A stretch of DNA of 64,000 bases from Paracoccaceae bacterium (GCA_026989055.1 JALSKC010000004.1:47732-111731); one strand, 5' to 3'; shown: positions 10,459 through 19,502, numbered from the stretch's first letter. Notes: generated by a model not told the origin, from the sequence alone. Numbers and translations are program-made.

Positions 10459-12255
10459 ATGACAACCGGACAGTCGGACAGTTCCCCCGGCTCCCCCGAT
10501 CCGGCGCGGCTGCAGGTCGATCTGGCCCGGCTCGAGGAACTGTCGCGGCGGCTGGTCGCCGCGCTCGGGCGGCGCCGGCCGCATGATCCGGGGCTGGACG
10601 CGCCGGGGCAGGAGCTGTTCCTGAAGGCGGCGCTCGCCTGGATGAGCGGGGCCCTGAGCTCGCCGGCGCGGTTGTTCGGGCAGCAGGCGGACTACTGGAG
10701 CGCGACCTTGCGCAGCATCGCGCTGGCCGGGCAGGCGCAGGAGGAGGGGCCGGACGCCGCCGCGGAAGCGCCGGAAGATCCGCGCTTCGCCAGCCCGCTG
10801 TGGGAGCAGCACCCCTATTTCCGGATGCTCAAGCGCCAGTATCAGCTGAACGAGAAGGCGCTGGAAGAAACCGTCCGGGGCCTCGAGGGGCTGGACGAGC
10901 GGGAGCGCCGCCGCCTGGCCTTCTTCTCCCGCCAGATCATGAGCATGTTCAACCCGGCCAATTTCCTGGCCACCAACCCGGAGGCGCTGGCGCGGGCGGC
11001 GGAAACCGGGGGGGAATCGCTGCTCAGGGGGCTGGAGAACCTGGTGCGCGACCTGGAGGCCAACGACGGCGAGCTGGTGGTGACCCTGGCCGACCGCAAC
11101 GCCTTCCGGGTGGGCGGCAACCTGGCGGTTACCGAGGGAGAGGTCGTCTTCCGCAACCGGCTGCTGGAACTGATCCAGTATGCCCCGGCCACCGAGACCG
11201 TGCACAGGGTGCCGCTGGTGATCTTCCCGCCCTGGATCAACAAGTTCTACATCCTCGACCTGCGTGCGCAGAACAGCCTGGTGAAATGGCTGGTCGAACG
11301 GGGCTACACGCTGTTCATGGTTTCCTGGGTCAACCCGGATGAAAGCCATGCCGAGGTGGGCCTGGACGACTATGTTTCGGAAGGCTATCTGAAGGTCCTG
11401 GAGGTGGTGCGCGAGATCACCGGCGAGGAACGGCCGAACGTGGTCGGATACTGCATCGCCGGCACCACTCTGGCCCTGACCCTGGCGTTGCTGAAGAAGC
11501 GTGGCGAAAGGCGGGTCGGAAGCGCCAGCTTCCTGACCACGCTCACCGATTTCTCCGATCCCGGCGAGGTCGGGGTGTTCCTGGCAGATGACTTCCTGGG
11601 CGGGATCGAGCGGCAGCTCCGCCAGGAGGGAATCCTGCGGGCGCTGTTCATGGCGCGCAGCTTTTCCTTCCTGCGCTCGACCGACCTGATCTACCGCCCC
11701 GCGATTCGCAGCTACCTGATGGGCGAGCCGCCCCCGGCCTTCGATCTGCTCTACTGGAACGGCGACGGCGCCAACCTGCCCGGCCGGATGGCGCTCGAAT
11801 ACCTGCACGGGCTGTGCCGCGACAACCTGTTCGCGAAGGGCGCCTTCCCGCTGCTCGGCGAGCGGCTGTCGCTCCGGGACGTGACGGTGCCGCTGTGCGC
11901 CGTGGCCTGCGAGGGAGACCACATCGCCCCCTGGAGCGCCTGCTACGACGGCTTCCGGCAGATGGGCGCGCGCAGCAAGAGCTTCATCCTGTCGCAGAGC
12001 GGTCATGTCGCCGGTATCGTGAACCCGCCGGGGCGGAGCAGATACGGCCATTACACGAACCCGGATGCGCGCCTGGAACATGCCGCCTGGCGGGCCGGGG
12101 CGACATTTCACGAAGGCTCCTGGTGGCCCCGCTGGGAAGCCTGGCTGAAGCGCCGCTCCGGGCGGATGATTCCGGCCCGGAAACCGGGCAGCGTGACATA
12201 TCCGCCGCTGTGCCCGGCGCCGGGAACCTATGTGCTGAAACAGGCAAGAGGCTGA
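10459..12255 (+). CDS. phaC: Class I polyhydroxyalkanoate synthase
   Basis: 598 residues. The N-terminal domain contains the PHA synthase block MSMFNPANFLATNPEAL. The C-terminal alpha/beta-hydrolase domain has the catalytic triad: Cys332 in the lipase-like box GYCIAGT, Asp487 in CEGDHIAPW and His516 in SGHVAGIVNPP. It polymerises (R)-3-hydroxyacyl-CoA, mainly hydroxybutyryl-CoA, on the surface of storage granules. Absence of a phaE or short phaC partner fits class I. phaP and phaR follow on the same strand. No phaA or phaB (thiolase, reductase) is in the window. Confidence 0.97.
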   Translation: MTTGQSDSSPGSPDPARLQVDLARLEELSRRLVAALGRRRPHDPGLDAPGQELFLKAALAWMSGALSSPARLFGQQADYWSATLRSIALAGQAQEEGPDAAAEAPEDPRFASPLWEQHPYFRMLKRQYQLNEKALEETVRGLEGLDERERRRLAFFSRQIMSMFNPANFLATNPEALARAAETGGESLLRGLENLVRDLEANDGELVVTLADRNAFRVGGNLAVTEGEVVFRNRLLELIQYAPATETVHRVPLVIFPPWINKFYILDLRAQNSLVKWLVERGYTLFMVSWVNPDESHAEVGLDDYVSEGYLKVLEVVREITGEERPNVVGYCIAGTTLALTLALLKKRGERRVGSASFLTTLTDFSDPGEVGVFLADDFLGGIERQLRQEGILRALFMARSFSFLRSTDLIYRPAIRSYLMGEPPPAFDLLYWNGDGANLPGRMALEYLHGLCRDNLFAKGAFPLLGERLSLRDVTVPLCAVACEGDHIAPWSACYDGFRQMGARSKSFILSQSGHVAGIVNPPGRSRYGHYTNPDARLEHAAWRAGATFHEGSWWPRWEAWLKRRSGRMIPARKPGSVTYPPLCPAPGTYVLKQARG

Positions 12256-12335
12256 AAGAAGAGGCGTTTCCGGGATTTCGGAGACCTTGCCGCGGTATCG
12301 TGCCGCGCATTTTTTGCCGCACCGCAGAAAATCCC

Positions 12336-12364
12336 CTTGAAATGCTGCGTCGCAGCGGCGATAT
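12336..12364 (+). promoter_or_regulatory. phaP promoter with an embedded PhaR operator
   Basis: CTGC-GTC-GCAG (12345-12355), extended to GCTGC-N3-GCAGC, is a perfect palindrome and fits the CTGC-N3/4-GCAG pattern reported for PhaR binding. It sits in the gap between a -35-like CTTGAA (12336-12341) and a weak -10 CGATAT (12359-12364), where bound repressor would exclude RNA polymerase. A second TGC-rich stretch (GTGCAATGCGCAGAC) lies just downstream. Confidence 0.65.
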
Positions 12365-12441
12365 GTCCCGCAGGATGTGCAATGCGCAGACCGGGCGACT
12401 GGCGCCCGCGGCGCGAAGACAGAAGATACGGGAACAGGACA

Positions 12442-12912
12442 ATGGCGAAGACGCAGCAGAACGACACCGCCCCCCTGAAGGGGCTGCAGGAAATGATGGG
12501 AGCCTTCGCTCCCGACCCGGCCGCATTCGAAAACGCCTTCCGGGCACAGATCGCCCTGGGCGAGAAGCTGTCGCGGGTCGCGCTGGAAGCGGCGGAGCGG
12601 AGCGCCGAGATTTCCGGCCGCTGGACACGGGAAAGCCTCGAGCGCGCGGCCGGCGCGAGCACCGCGGCGAGCGGCGCCGGAACCGACCCGGCCGGCTATG
12701 GCAAGGCGGTGGCCGACCTTGCCTCGGCCCAGGCCGCGCTGGCCGCCGAGCAGCTGGCCGCCCTGGCCGAGGTCGCCCGCAAGGCCCAGATGGAAACCGT
12801 CGAGCTCGTCCTTGCCGCGGGCAGGGAAATCGGTGCAGACGCGGCCGCCGCCTTCGGCAAGGCATCTGTCGGCGCGGCGCGGCGCACCAAACAGGCGGCC
12901 GCCGCCGGCTGA
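12442..12912 (+). CDS. phaP: Phasin (polyhydroxyalkanoate granule surface protein)
   Basis: 156 residues from ATG 12442, preceded by GGGAACAGG. The protein is almost all helix, rich in Ala, Glu, Lys and Gln, with heptad-like spacing (AAERSAEISGRWTRESLERAAG; AQAALAAEQLAALAEVARKAQ) and no hydrophobic core. FENAFRAQIALGEKLSRVALEAAERS resembles the phasin domain. Phasins coat PHA granules and set their number and size. The gene lies between phaC and phaR, behind a PhaR-type operator and in front of an intrinsic terminator, which fits control by PhaR. Confidence 0.85.
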   Translation: MAKTQQNDTAPLKGLQEMMGAFAPDPAAFENAFRAQIALGEKLSRVALEAAERSAEISGRWTRESLERAAGASTAASGAGTDPAGYGKAVADLASAQAALAAEQLAALAEVARKAQMETVELVLAAGREIGADAAAAFGKASVGAARRTKQAAAAG

Positions 12913-12977
12913 ACGGATACCGCGCCGCCCGCCGGGCGCGCGCGGGTGCCGATGACGCTCCCTGTCGGCAGAGCTGC

Positions 12978-13000
12978 GGGCGGGCCCCGGCCCGCCCTTT
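12978..13000 (+). terminator. Intrinsic terminator after phaP
   Basis: GGGCGGGCC pairs perfectly with GGCCCGCCC across a two-base loop, followed by TTTCCTTTTCC. Strong GC stem plus T-rich tail. Confidence 0.8.
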
Positions 13001-13065
13001 CCTTTTCCGCCGGGCTGGCCTAGTCTTTTCCGCAACGCGCAATGACGCCGCAACCGGGGGGAGCC

Positions 13066-13668
13066 GTGCCGGACAAGAACGAGCCGCTTCTGATCAAGCG
13101 CTACGCCAGCCGTCGCCTGTACAATACCGAAACCAGCGACTACGTGACCCTTGACGATATCGCCGGCTTCATCAGGGCCGGCCGCGATGTGAAGATCATC
13201 GATCTGAAGAGCGGTGACGACCTGACCCGCCAGTATCTGCTCCAGATCATCTCGGAGCACGAGGGCAGGGGCGAGAACATGCTGCCGGTGACCGTTCTGA
13301 CCGATCTGGTGCGCAGCTACGCCAGCGGCATGCAGTCGGTGGTGCCGCAGGTTCTGGCCATGTCCTTCGAGATGTTGCGCGAGGGCCAGGCGAAGATGGT
13401 CGAGAGCATGGCCGGTGGCATCGCTTCCCCGCTGGCCGGTTTCCCGGGGCTGGAGGCGCTGCAGGCCCAGCAGCAGGCCTTTCTCCGGGCGATGAGCGGC
13501 GGAACGGGCGGCGGAACGGGAGAACGGCCGCCCCCCGGGACCGGCAAGGCCGGGAGCGCCGGGCAGGGCGGCGCGCCCGGGCCCGGCGAAGCGGAGGCGG
13601 AGCGGCGCGAGCTGGAGGAGATCAGGCGGCAGCTGGCCGAGCTTCAGGAAAGGCTCTCCCGCCTCTGA
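13066..13668 (+). CDS. phaR: PHA synthesis repressor PhaR
   Basis: 200 residues from a GTG at 13066 that follows a strong GGGGGGAG site; an ATG at 13042 would add eight residues. PLLIKRYASRRLYNTETSDYVTLDDIA is the highly conserved PhaR DNA-binding domain, followed by the PHB-accumulation regulatory domain (QYLLQIISEHE, LPVTVLTDLVRSYASGMQ). PhaR binds nascent PHA granules and releases its operators, so phasin is made only when polymer is present. The C-terminal 50 residues are low-complexity Gly/Pro/Glu ending in a short coiled helix. TAGTCT at 13021-13026 is a possible -10. Confidence 0.95.
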   Translation: MPDKNEPLLIKRYASRRLYNTETSDYVTLDDIAGFIRAGRDVKIIDLKSGDDLTRQYLLQIISEHEGRGENMLPVTVLTDLVRSYASGMQSVVPQVLAMSFEMLREGQAKMVESMAGGIASPLAGFPGLEALQAQQQAFLRAMSGGTGGGTGERPPPGTGKAGSAGQGGAPGPGEAEAERRELEEIRRQLAELQERLSRL

Positions 13669-13830
13669 CACTCCGCCGGATCGCGCGCCCGGATCGTGGG
13701 GCCGGGTCGCGCGCGGGCAGGCGGAGCGGGCAGAAGGGGCAATCGCGCATTCGGCGAAAGGGCCGGAGCGGGAGCCGGGGCGGGGCGCAACAACGAAGGG
13801 CGGGGCGTCCCGCCGCGACCGGGCGGAAGG

Positions 13831-14799
13831 ATGGCTGACAGGTCTCGCAAGATAACCCTCTGGGGGATAGAGGTCTTTACCGCTGCCGCGGAGGAGCGAT
13901 CGATCTCGGCCGCGGCGCGGCGACTGGGGGCAAGCCCCTCGGCGATCAGTCAGCAGCTGAGCAACCTGGAAGAGGCGGTCGGCGCGCTCCTGCTGGACCG
14001 CCGCGCCCGCCCGGTGGCGCTGACCCCGGCGGGCGAGGCGTTCCGCCGCCACGCCCAGACGATCCTGAACGAGGCCGCGCAGGCGCAGTCGGAACTGGCG
14101 CGGCTGGACCGCCGGGCGCTGACCCAGCTGCGGCTGGGCATGATCGAGGATTTCGACAGCAACGTGACCCCGGCCCTGCTCTCGCAGCTGGCCGAGGAAA
14201 TGGGGGCGAGCCGGTTCCTGCTGGAAACCGGCGCCAGCCACCGGCTGTTCGATCAGCTGGAAAGCCGCGCGCTGGACGTGATCGTGGCCGCCGAGATGGG
14301 GGCCGCGGCCGAGTGGATGGAGGTGTTCCCGCTGCTGCGCGACCCTTTCGTCGCGGTGGTTCCCCGGGGCCGGATCGGGGCGGACTCGGAGCCGGGCGAA
14401 GCTCTGGCGGAAATGCCGCTGATCCGCTATACCACGCGCCACCACATGGGGCGGGTGATCTCCGACCATCTGGTGCGCCAGAATCTTGTGCCGGAAAGCC
14501 GTTTCGAGCTGGACAGCTACCATGCGATCATGGCGATGGTGGCCGCCGGCGCGGGCTGGACGATCCTGACGCCGCTGGGGGCCAGCCATGCCAGGCGCTT
14601 TGCCGGGCGCGTCGATCTGCTTCCGCTTCCATTTGCGCCGCCGCCGCGCGCGATCTCGCTGTTTGCCCGCCGCGGCATTCTGGGCGACATGCCGGCCGAC
14701 ATCGCCGGGCGCCTGCGCGAGCTGCTGCAGCGGCTCGTGGTGGGGCCCCAGACCGAACGCCTGCCCTGGCTCGAGGGCGCGCTGCGGGTGCGTGGCTGA
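13831..14799 (+). CDS. LysR-family transcriptional regulator
   Basis: 322 residues from ATG 13831. The N-terminal winged helix-turn-helix is clear (FTAAAEERSISAAARRLGASPSAISQQLSNLEEAVGALLLDRR), followed by a linker helix and a periplasmic-binding-protein-like effector domain with the typical MVAAGAGWTILTPLG near the end. The inducer and targets are unknown. It is convergent with hisH and does not diverge from any gene, so the usual guess that it regulates its divergent neighbour cannot be made. The frame is open 45 codons upstream, but that part is Gly/Arg-rich and not LysR-like. Confidence 0.9.
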   Translation: MADRSRKITLWGIEVFTAAAEERSISAAARRLGASPSAISQQLSNLEEAVGALLLDRRARPVALTPAGEAFRRHAQTILNEAAQAQSELARLDRRALTQLRLGMIEDFDSNVTPALLSQLAEEMGASRFLLETGASHRLFDQLESRALDVIVAAEMGAAAEWMEVFPLLRDPFVAVVPRGRIGADSEPGEALAEMPLIRYTTRHHMGRVISDHLVRQNLVPESRFELDSYHAIMAMVAAGAGWTILTPLGASHARRFAGRVDLLPLPFAPPPRAISLFARRGILGDMPADIAGRLRELLQRLVVGPQTERLPWLEGALRVRG

Positions 14800-14835
14800 C
14801 GGGCGCCGCCGCCCGGCCCGGGGCCGGGGGCGCTT

Positions 14836-15474
14836 TCAGGGTTTCCAGCGCAGGAAATTGGCAATCAGCCGCAGCCCGGCGGCCTGGCTCTTTTCCGGGT
14901 GGAACTGGGTGCCGATCATGTTGTCGCGCCCGACGATGGCGGTGATCGGTCCGCCGTAGTCGCAATGGGCCAGAAGATGGGCCGGCTCGTTCACGCGGAA
15001 GTGCCAGGAATGCACGAAATAGGCATGATCGCCGGTTTCGATCCCCGCCAGGACCGGGTGCGGGCGGTCCAGGATCAGATCGTTCCAGCCCATGTGCGGC
15101 ACCTTCAGCGACGGATCGGACGGCCGGATCTGCACCACCTCGCCGCCGATCCAGCCGAAGCCGTCCGTCACCTCGTATTCGTGGCTGACCGTGGCCATCA
15201 TCTGCATGCCGACGCAGATCCCCAGGAAGGGGCGGGCGCGCTGGAGCACCGCTTCCCCGATCGCTTCGGCCAGGCCGCCGTGCCCGGCCAGCTGCGCCTT
15301 GCAGGCCGGAAAGGCGCCGTCGCCGGGCAGCACGATGCGGTCGGCGCGGGCCACCTCCTGGGGGCAGGAGGAGAGGATCACTTCTCCGGCGCCAGTTTCC
15401 GCCGCCATCCGCTCCAGGGCCTTGCGGGCCGAATGCAGGTTGCCGCTGTCATAATCGACGAGGACCGTGCGCAC
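14836..15474 (-). CDS. hisH: Imidazole glycerol phosphate synthase, glutaminase subunit
   Basis: 212 residues from a GTG at 15474. The class I glutamine amidotransferase triad is complete: Cys87 in GICVGMQ, His192 and Glu194 in QFHPEKSQ. HisH makes ammonia from glutamine and passes it through HisF in the fifth step of histidine synthesis, which also yields the purine intermediate AICAR. Its start shares one base with the hisB stop (TAGTG). The partner hisF and the usual hisA do not follow: a LysR gene converges instead. Confidence 0.96.
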   Translation of the reverse strand: MRTVLVDYDSGNLHSARKALERMAAETGAGEVILSSCPQEVARADRIVLPGDGAFPACKAQLAGHGGLAEAIGEAVLQRARPFLGICVGMQMMATVSHEYEVTDGFGWIGGEVVQIRPSDPSLKVPHMGWNDLILDRPHPVLAGIETGDHAYFVHSWHFRVNEPAHLLAHCDYGGPITAIVGRDNMIGTQFHPEKSQAAGLRLIANFLRWKP

Positions 15475-16061
15475 TAGAGCGCTCCCTTGGTCGAGGGGAT
15501 GGTTCCGGTGGCGCGCGGGTCCGGCGCGACGGCCCCGCGCAGGGCGCGCGCGCAGGCCTTGAAGGCGGCCTCGGCGATGTGGTGGGCGTTGATCCCGTGG
15601 ATCAGGTCCATGTGCAGGGTGATCCCCCCGTGGGTGGAAAGGGCCTGGAAGAATTCGCGCACCAGTTCGCTGTCAAAGCTGCCGATCTTCGGGCTCGGCA
15701 TGGCGATGTTCCAGACCAGGTAGGGCCGGCCCGACAGGTCGAGCGCGCAGGCCACCTGGGTGTCGTCCATCGGCAGGCGGCATTCGCCGTAGCGCAGGAT
15801 GCCGCGCTTGTCGCCCAGGGCGCGCGCCAGCGCCTGGCCCAGCGTGATGCCGACATCCTCCACCGTGTGGTGATCATCGATGTGCAGATCTCCCCTGGCG
15901 GTGATTTTCAGGTCGATCAGCGCGTGCCGGGCCAGCTGGTCGAGCATGTGATCGAAGAAGCCGATGCCGGTGGCGTTGGCGTGGCGCCCGGTGCCGTCGA
16001 GATTCAGCTCGACCCTGATCTCGGTTTCCGCCGTCTTCCGTTCGAGTGTCGCTGTGCGCAT
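15474..16061 (-). CDS. hisB: Imidazoleglycerol-phosphate dehydratase
   Basis: 195 residues, the monofunctional length (no phosphatase domain). [37 protein letters not shown] and HAYHIAE-like [17 protein letters not shown] are the duplicated metal-binding motifs of HisB. It dehydrates imidazoleglycerol phosphate to imidazole-acetol phosphate in a Mn-dependent reaction. It forms a two-gene unit with hisH behind a good promoter and is divergent from the glycosyltransferase gene. Confidence 0.97.
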   Translation of the reverse strand: MRTATLERKTAETEIRVELNLDGTGRHANATGIGFFDHMLDQLARHALIDLKITARGDLHIDDHHTVEDVGITLGQALARALGDKRGILRYGECRLPMDDTQVACALDLSGRPYLVWNIAMPSPKIGSFDSELVREFFQALSTHGGITLHMDLIHGINAHHIAEAAFKACARALRGAVAPDPRATGTIPSTKGAL

Positions 16062-16093
16062 TTTCCGGCCCGGTTCCGTGGTTGCGTTGCCGG

Positions 16094-16122
16094 CTTATAA
16101 GCCGGGGGGGACATCTTTCCAA
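16094..16122 (-). promoter_or_regulatory. hisB promoter with a 16-bp perfect palindrome
   Basis: On the minus strand TTGGAA (16122-16117), a 17-base gap and TATAAG (16099-16094) form a good sigma-70 promoter. The -10 lies inside CCGGCTTATAAGCCGG (16090-16105), a perfect palindrome that could also be an operator or a two-way -10 for the divergent glycosyltransferase gene. Confidence 0.6.
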
Positions 16123-16174
16123 GCCATCCGAATGGTGGCAAGAGGTGAGCCGGCCGGAGCGGCGGGAGAGCAGG

Positions 16175-17737
16175 ATGGAAACGGATCGACAGCGGGCCGG
16201 CGGGCCGGAGCGGGCGCGATGGAGGATCGCCGGGCTGATCCTGCTTGCCGGGCTGTTCCGGCTGCTGATCGCGGCCCTGCTGCCGCTGGGGGTGGACGAG
16301 GCCTATGCGCTGGCGGTTGCGCGCGAGTTTTCCTGGGCCTTCTTCGATCATCCCCCCGTCGGCTTCTGGTCGCCGGCGGCGGCGGCGCTGAGCGGCAGCG
16401 AGGCGCCGCTCGTGCTGCGGCTGCCGCATCTGTTCTACGGGGCAGGCAGCGCCTGGATGATCTGGCTGATCGGCCGGGAACTGGGCGGGCCACGGGCCGG
16501 GCTGTGGGCGCTGGCGCTGTTCGGATTGTCGCCGGCCTTCGCCCTGGCCGGGGTGTTCATCCTGCCGGACGGGCCGCTGATGATGGCCGGCGCCTTTGCC
16601 GTCTACTGGCTGGTGCGGATCGTCCGGGCCGGAGATGCGGCCACCACCGGGCAATGGCTCCTGGCCGGGGGCGGGCTGGCGCTGGCGCTGGCCTCGAAAT
16701 ACCATGCCGGGCTGCTGGTGCTCTCGGTGCTGATCTTCGCGCTCGCAACACGGCAGGGGCAGCGCTGGTTCGCCACGCCCGGGCCCTGGCTGGCTGCGGC
16801 GCTCGCTCTGGTCGGGCTGGCGCCGGTGCTCTGGTGGAACGCGAACAACGGCTGGGCCTCGTTCGTCTTCCAGGGCGGGCGCACCGGGCAGGGGGTGAAC
16901 CCCGCGCATCTGCTGCAGATGCTCCTCGGGCAGGCTCTCTACCTGCTGCCGCCGGTCTTCGTTCTGGGGCTGATCGGTCTTGCCGCGGGGCTGCGCAGCC
17001 GCGATCCGGCGCGGCTGCTGGTGGGGCTGATCGCGCTCGGGCCGCTGCTCTTCTTCAACCTGGCCTATCTGTTCGCCAGCCGGGGCCTGCCGCACTGGAC
17101 GCTGCCGGGCTGGCAATATGCGATGCCGCTTGCCGGGGCCTGGCTGGCTTCGGCCCCGGCGGCCACGCGCCGGCGCGCCGCATTGTGGCTTGCCGGCTTC
17201 CTGGTGGTCGCGCACGCGCTGATCCTGGCCGCGCTGCTGCATGTGCGCAGCGGGATCCTGACCCGGTATCTCCCTGGCGAACCGCCTGCCTGGGACCGGA
17301 CGATCCGGGTGTTCGACTACGCCGCTCTGGCGCCGGCGCTCGAGGCGCGGGGAGATCTGGCCGGGATCCGGATGATCGCGACTCCGGGCTGGATCGAGGC
17401 CGGGGCGATTTCGGCGGCCTTCCGCGGGCGGTTCGCGCTGCGGGTCCTGTGGGGGAACCCGCATCACTTCGCCTACATGGCGGGCCAGGCGGAGGGGGGA
17501 GCGGCGCTGCTTCTGGAACCGGCGATGCTGGCGGAGGCACCCGGACGGCTGCGTGCCCTTCTGGCCGGGGCGCGGGGGATCGACCCGCAGGCCCGGGCGC
17601 TCGAACCGGTGATCCTGGAGCGCGGCGGCAGGCCCTATGTCGCGGTGAACGTGATCCGCCTGCAGCTGCCGCCGGCCGGTTCCGAAGGCCGCCGGGAAGG
17701 GGGGCGCGCCGGCCCGCCGCGCGGCGGGGGCGGGTAG
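16175..17737 (+). CDS. GT39/ArnT-like membrane glycosyltransferase
   Basis: 520 residues from ATG 16175, with GGGAGAGCAGG as ribosome site. The N-terminal helix leads into GVDEAYALAVAREFSWAFFDHPPVGFW, the acidic first periplasmic loop of PMT/ArnT-type enzymes, which use polyprenyl-phosphate sugars as donors. About nine to ten hydrophobic segments follow up to residue 400, then a soluble domain of about 110 residues. The acceptor (lipid A, protein or another glycan) cannot be told. The gene stands alone, divergent from hisB and 103 bases before the malonyl-CoA synthetase gene. Confidence 0.82.
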   Translation: METDRQRAGGPERARWRIAGLILLAGLFRLLIAALLPLGVDEAYALAVAREFSWAFFDHPPVGFWSPAAAALSGSEAPLVLRLPHLFYGAGSAWMIWLIGRELGGPRAGLWALALFGLSPAFALAGVFILPDGPLMMAGAFAVYWLVRIVRAGDAATTGQWLLAGGGLALALASKYHAGLLVLSVLIFALATRQGQRWFATPGPWLAAALALVGLAPVLWWNANNGWASFVFQGGRTGQGVNPAHLLQMLLGQALYLLPPVFVLGLIGLAAGLRSRDPARLLVGLIALGPLLFFNLAYLFASRGLPHWTLPGWQYAMPLAGAWLASAPAATRRRAALWLAGFLVVAHALILAALLHVRSGILTRYLPGEPPAWDRTIRVFDYAALAPALEARGDLAGIRMIATPGWIEAGAISAAFRGRFALRVLWGNPHHFAYMAGQAEGGAALLLEPAMLAEAPGRLRALLAGARGIDPQARALEPVILERGGRPYVAVNVIRLQLPPAGSEGRREGGRAGPPRGGGG

Positions 17738-17840
17738 CGGCCGACAGGCGGATGCGGCCGGCGCATGGGGCCTGGTCGGCGCTCCGCCCCGGGAACGGCG
17801 GGGGAGAAGACGGAAGGGAACACGAGGGAGCACGGAAAGG

Positions 17841-19370
17841 ATGCCTGGGAGGAGCCTGTTCGAACTGCTGCGCAGCCGTTTTCCGGAAGACCCGGAAGCG
17901 GTGTTTCTGGAACATGAGCGGGGGGTGCTGCGCTACGCCGAGGCCGAGGCGCTTTCGGCGCGCCATGCGGCGGTTCTGGCCGGGGCGGGCGTGGAGGCAG
18001 GAGACCGGGTTCTGGTGCAGGTTGCCAAGTCGCCCGAAGCGGTTGCCCTCTATCTGGCCTGCCTGCGCCTCGGGGCGGTCTTCGTTCCGCTGAACCCGGC
18101 CTATACCGCGGCCGAGCTGGAATATTTCATCGCCGATTCCGAGCCGCGCGCGGTGATCTGCGCACCTTCCCGGGCCGGGGAGACCGGAGCGCTCCTGGCG
18201 CCGGGAACGGTGCTGCTGACGCTGGGCCCGGAGGGAGAGGGAACGCTGAGCGACAGGGCGCGGGAGGCCGCCCCGCATGTCGGCAGCACGCCCCGCGGCG
18301 GCGGAGATCTGGCCGCGATCCTCTACACCTCCGGCACCACCGGGCGTTCCAAGGGGGCGATGCTGAGCCACGACAACCTTGCCTCCAACGCGCTGACCCT
18401 GCACGAGATCTGGCGGTTCCGGCCGGGGGACGTCCTGCTGCATGCGCTGCCGATCTTTCACGTCCACGGGCTGTTCGTGGCGCTGCATTGCGCGATGCTG
18501 AACGGCTCAAGGGTGATCTTCCAGAGCCGGTTCGATGTCGATGCGCTGGTCGCCCGGCTGCCCGATGCAACGGTGCTCATGGGGGTGCCGACCTTCTACA
18601 CCCGGCTGCTGGAGCACCCCGGTTTCGGCCGGGAGAGCTGCGCGAACATGCGGCTGTTCATCTCGGGTTCGGCGCCGCTCCTGCCCGAGACATTCGCCCG
18701 CTTCGAGCAGCGCACGGGCCGGCGCATTCTCGAACGCTACGGGATGACCGAAACCGGGATGATCACCTCGAACCCCTGCGACGGCGAACGCATCGCCGGA
18801 ACCGTGGGTTTCCCGCTGCCCGGTGTCCGCGTCCGGGTGGCCGACGGAGAGGGGCGGGAACTGCCCCGCGGTGCGGTCGGGATGCTGGAGGTTGCAGGCC
18901 CCAATGTCTTTGCCGGCTACTGGAAGATGCCGGAGAGGAGCGCGGCCGAATTCCGCCCCGACGGCTGGTTCATCACCGGCGATCTGGCGGTGATGGACGA
19001 GGCGGGTCGGGTCAGCATCGTCGGGCGGGCGAAGGACGTGGTGATCAGCGGCGGCTACAACATCTATCCGAAAGAGGTGGAAGAAGCGCTAGACCGGCTG
19101 GAGGGAGTGCGCGAGAGCGCGGTGATAGGCCTGCCGGAGCCGGATCTGGGCGAGGCGGTGGTGGCGGTGGTCGTCCCCGAGGGGCAGAGCGCCCCGGATC
19201 CGGAGGCGCTGCGGGAGGCGCTGCGCGGCCGGCTGGCCGGGTTCAAGGTTCCGAAGCGGGTGGTGCTGCGCGACGCGCTGCCGCGCAACGCGATGGGCAA
19301 GGTGCAGAAGAACCTGCTGCGCGAGGAGCTGGGGGCCCTGCTTGCCGGCGGCGCCGGGGCGAAGGGATGA
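17841..19370 (+). CDS. matB: Malonyl-CoA synthetase (MatB-like acyl-CoA ligase)
   Basis: 509 residues of the adenylate-forming superfamily. The P-loop motif is YTSGTTGRSKGAMLSH, the A5 motif RYGMTETGM, the hinge WFITGDLA and the C-terminal GRAKDVVISGGYNIYPKEVE; the catalytic lysine lies in PRNAMGKVQKN. ALPIFHVHGLFVALHCAMLNGSRV and NMRLFISGSAPLL resemble MatB malonyl-CoA synthetases, which join malonate (or methylmalonate) to CoA with ATP. No malonyl-CoA decarboxylase or dicarboxylate carrier gene is adjacent, so its role may be malonate detoxification or precursor supply. Confidence 0.8.
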   Translation: MPGRSLFELLRSRFPEDPEAVFLEHERGVLRYAEAEALSARHAAVLAGAGVEAGDRVLVQVAKSPEAVALYLACLRLGAVFVPLNPAYTAAELEYFIADSEPRAVICAPSRAGETGALLAPGTVLLTLGPEGEGTLSDRAREAAPHVGSTPRGGGDLAAILYTSGTTGRSKGAMLSHDNLASNALTLHEIWRFRPGDVLLHALPIFHVHGLFVALHCAMLNGSRVIFQSRFDVDALVARLPDATVLMGVPTFYTRLLEHPGFGRESCANMRLFISGSAPLLPETFARFEQRTGRRILERYGMTETGMITSNPCDGERIAGTVGFPLPGVRVRVADGEGRELPRGAVGMLEVAGPNVFAGYWKMPERSAAEFRPDGWFITGDLAVMDEAGRVSIVGRAKDVVISGGYNIYPKEVEEALDRLEGVRESAVIGLPEPDLGEAVVAVVVPEGQSAPDPEALREALRGRLAGFKVPKRVVLRDALPRNAMGKVQKNLLREELGALLAGGAGAKG

Positions 19371-19502
19371 AGCCGCGGCGCGCGCGGGGCGGGATGTCTG
19401 GCCGGGTGGAGCGCTGCGGAAGCGGCGCTTGCGGAGCCGCAACCTCCCGGGCGGTGCTTTTGGGGCAGCGTGCCCGCGATCCTGTCGTTCCCGCGCGTTC
19501 CC

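Noticed and set aside
10420..14589. A 1389-codon open frame on the minus strand
   Set aside because: It runs opposite to phaC, phaP, phaR and the LysR gene, all of which have clear motifs. Its composition (His/Arg/Pro/Gln-rich) is typical of antisense frames in GC-rich DNA.
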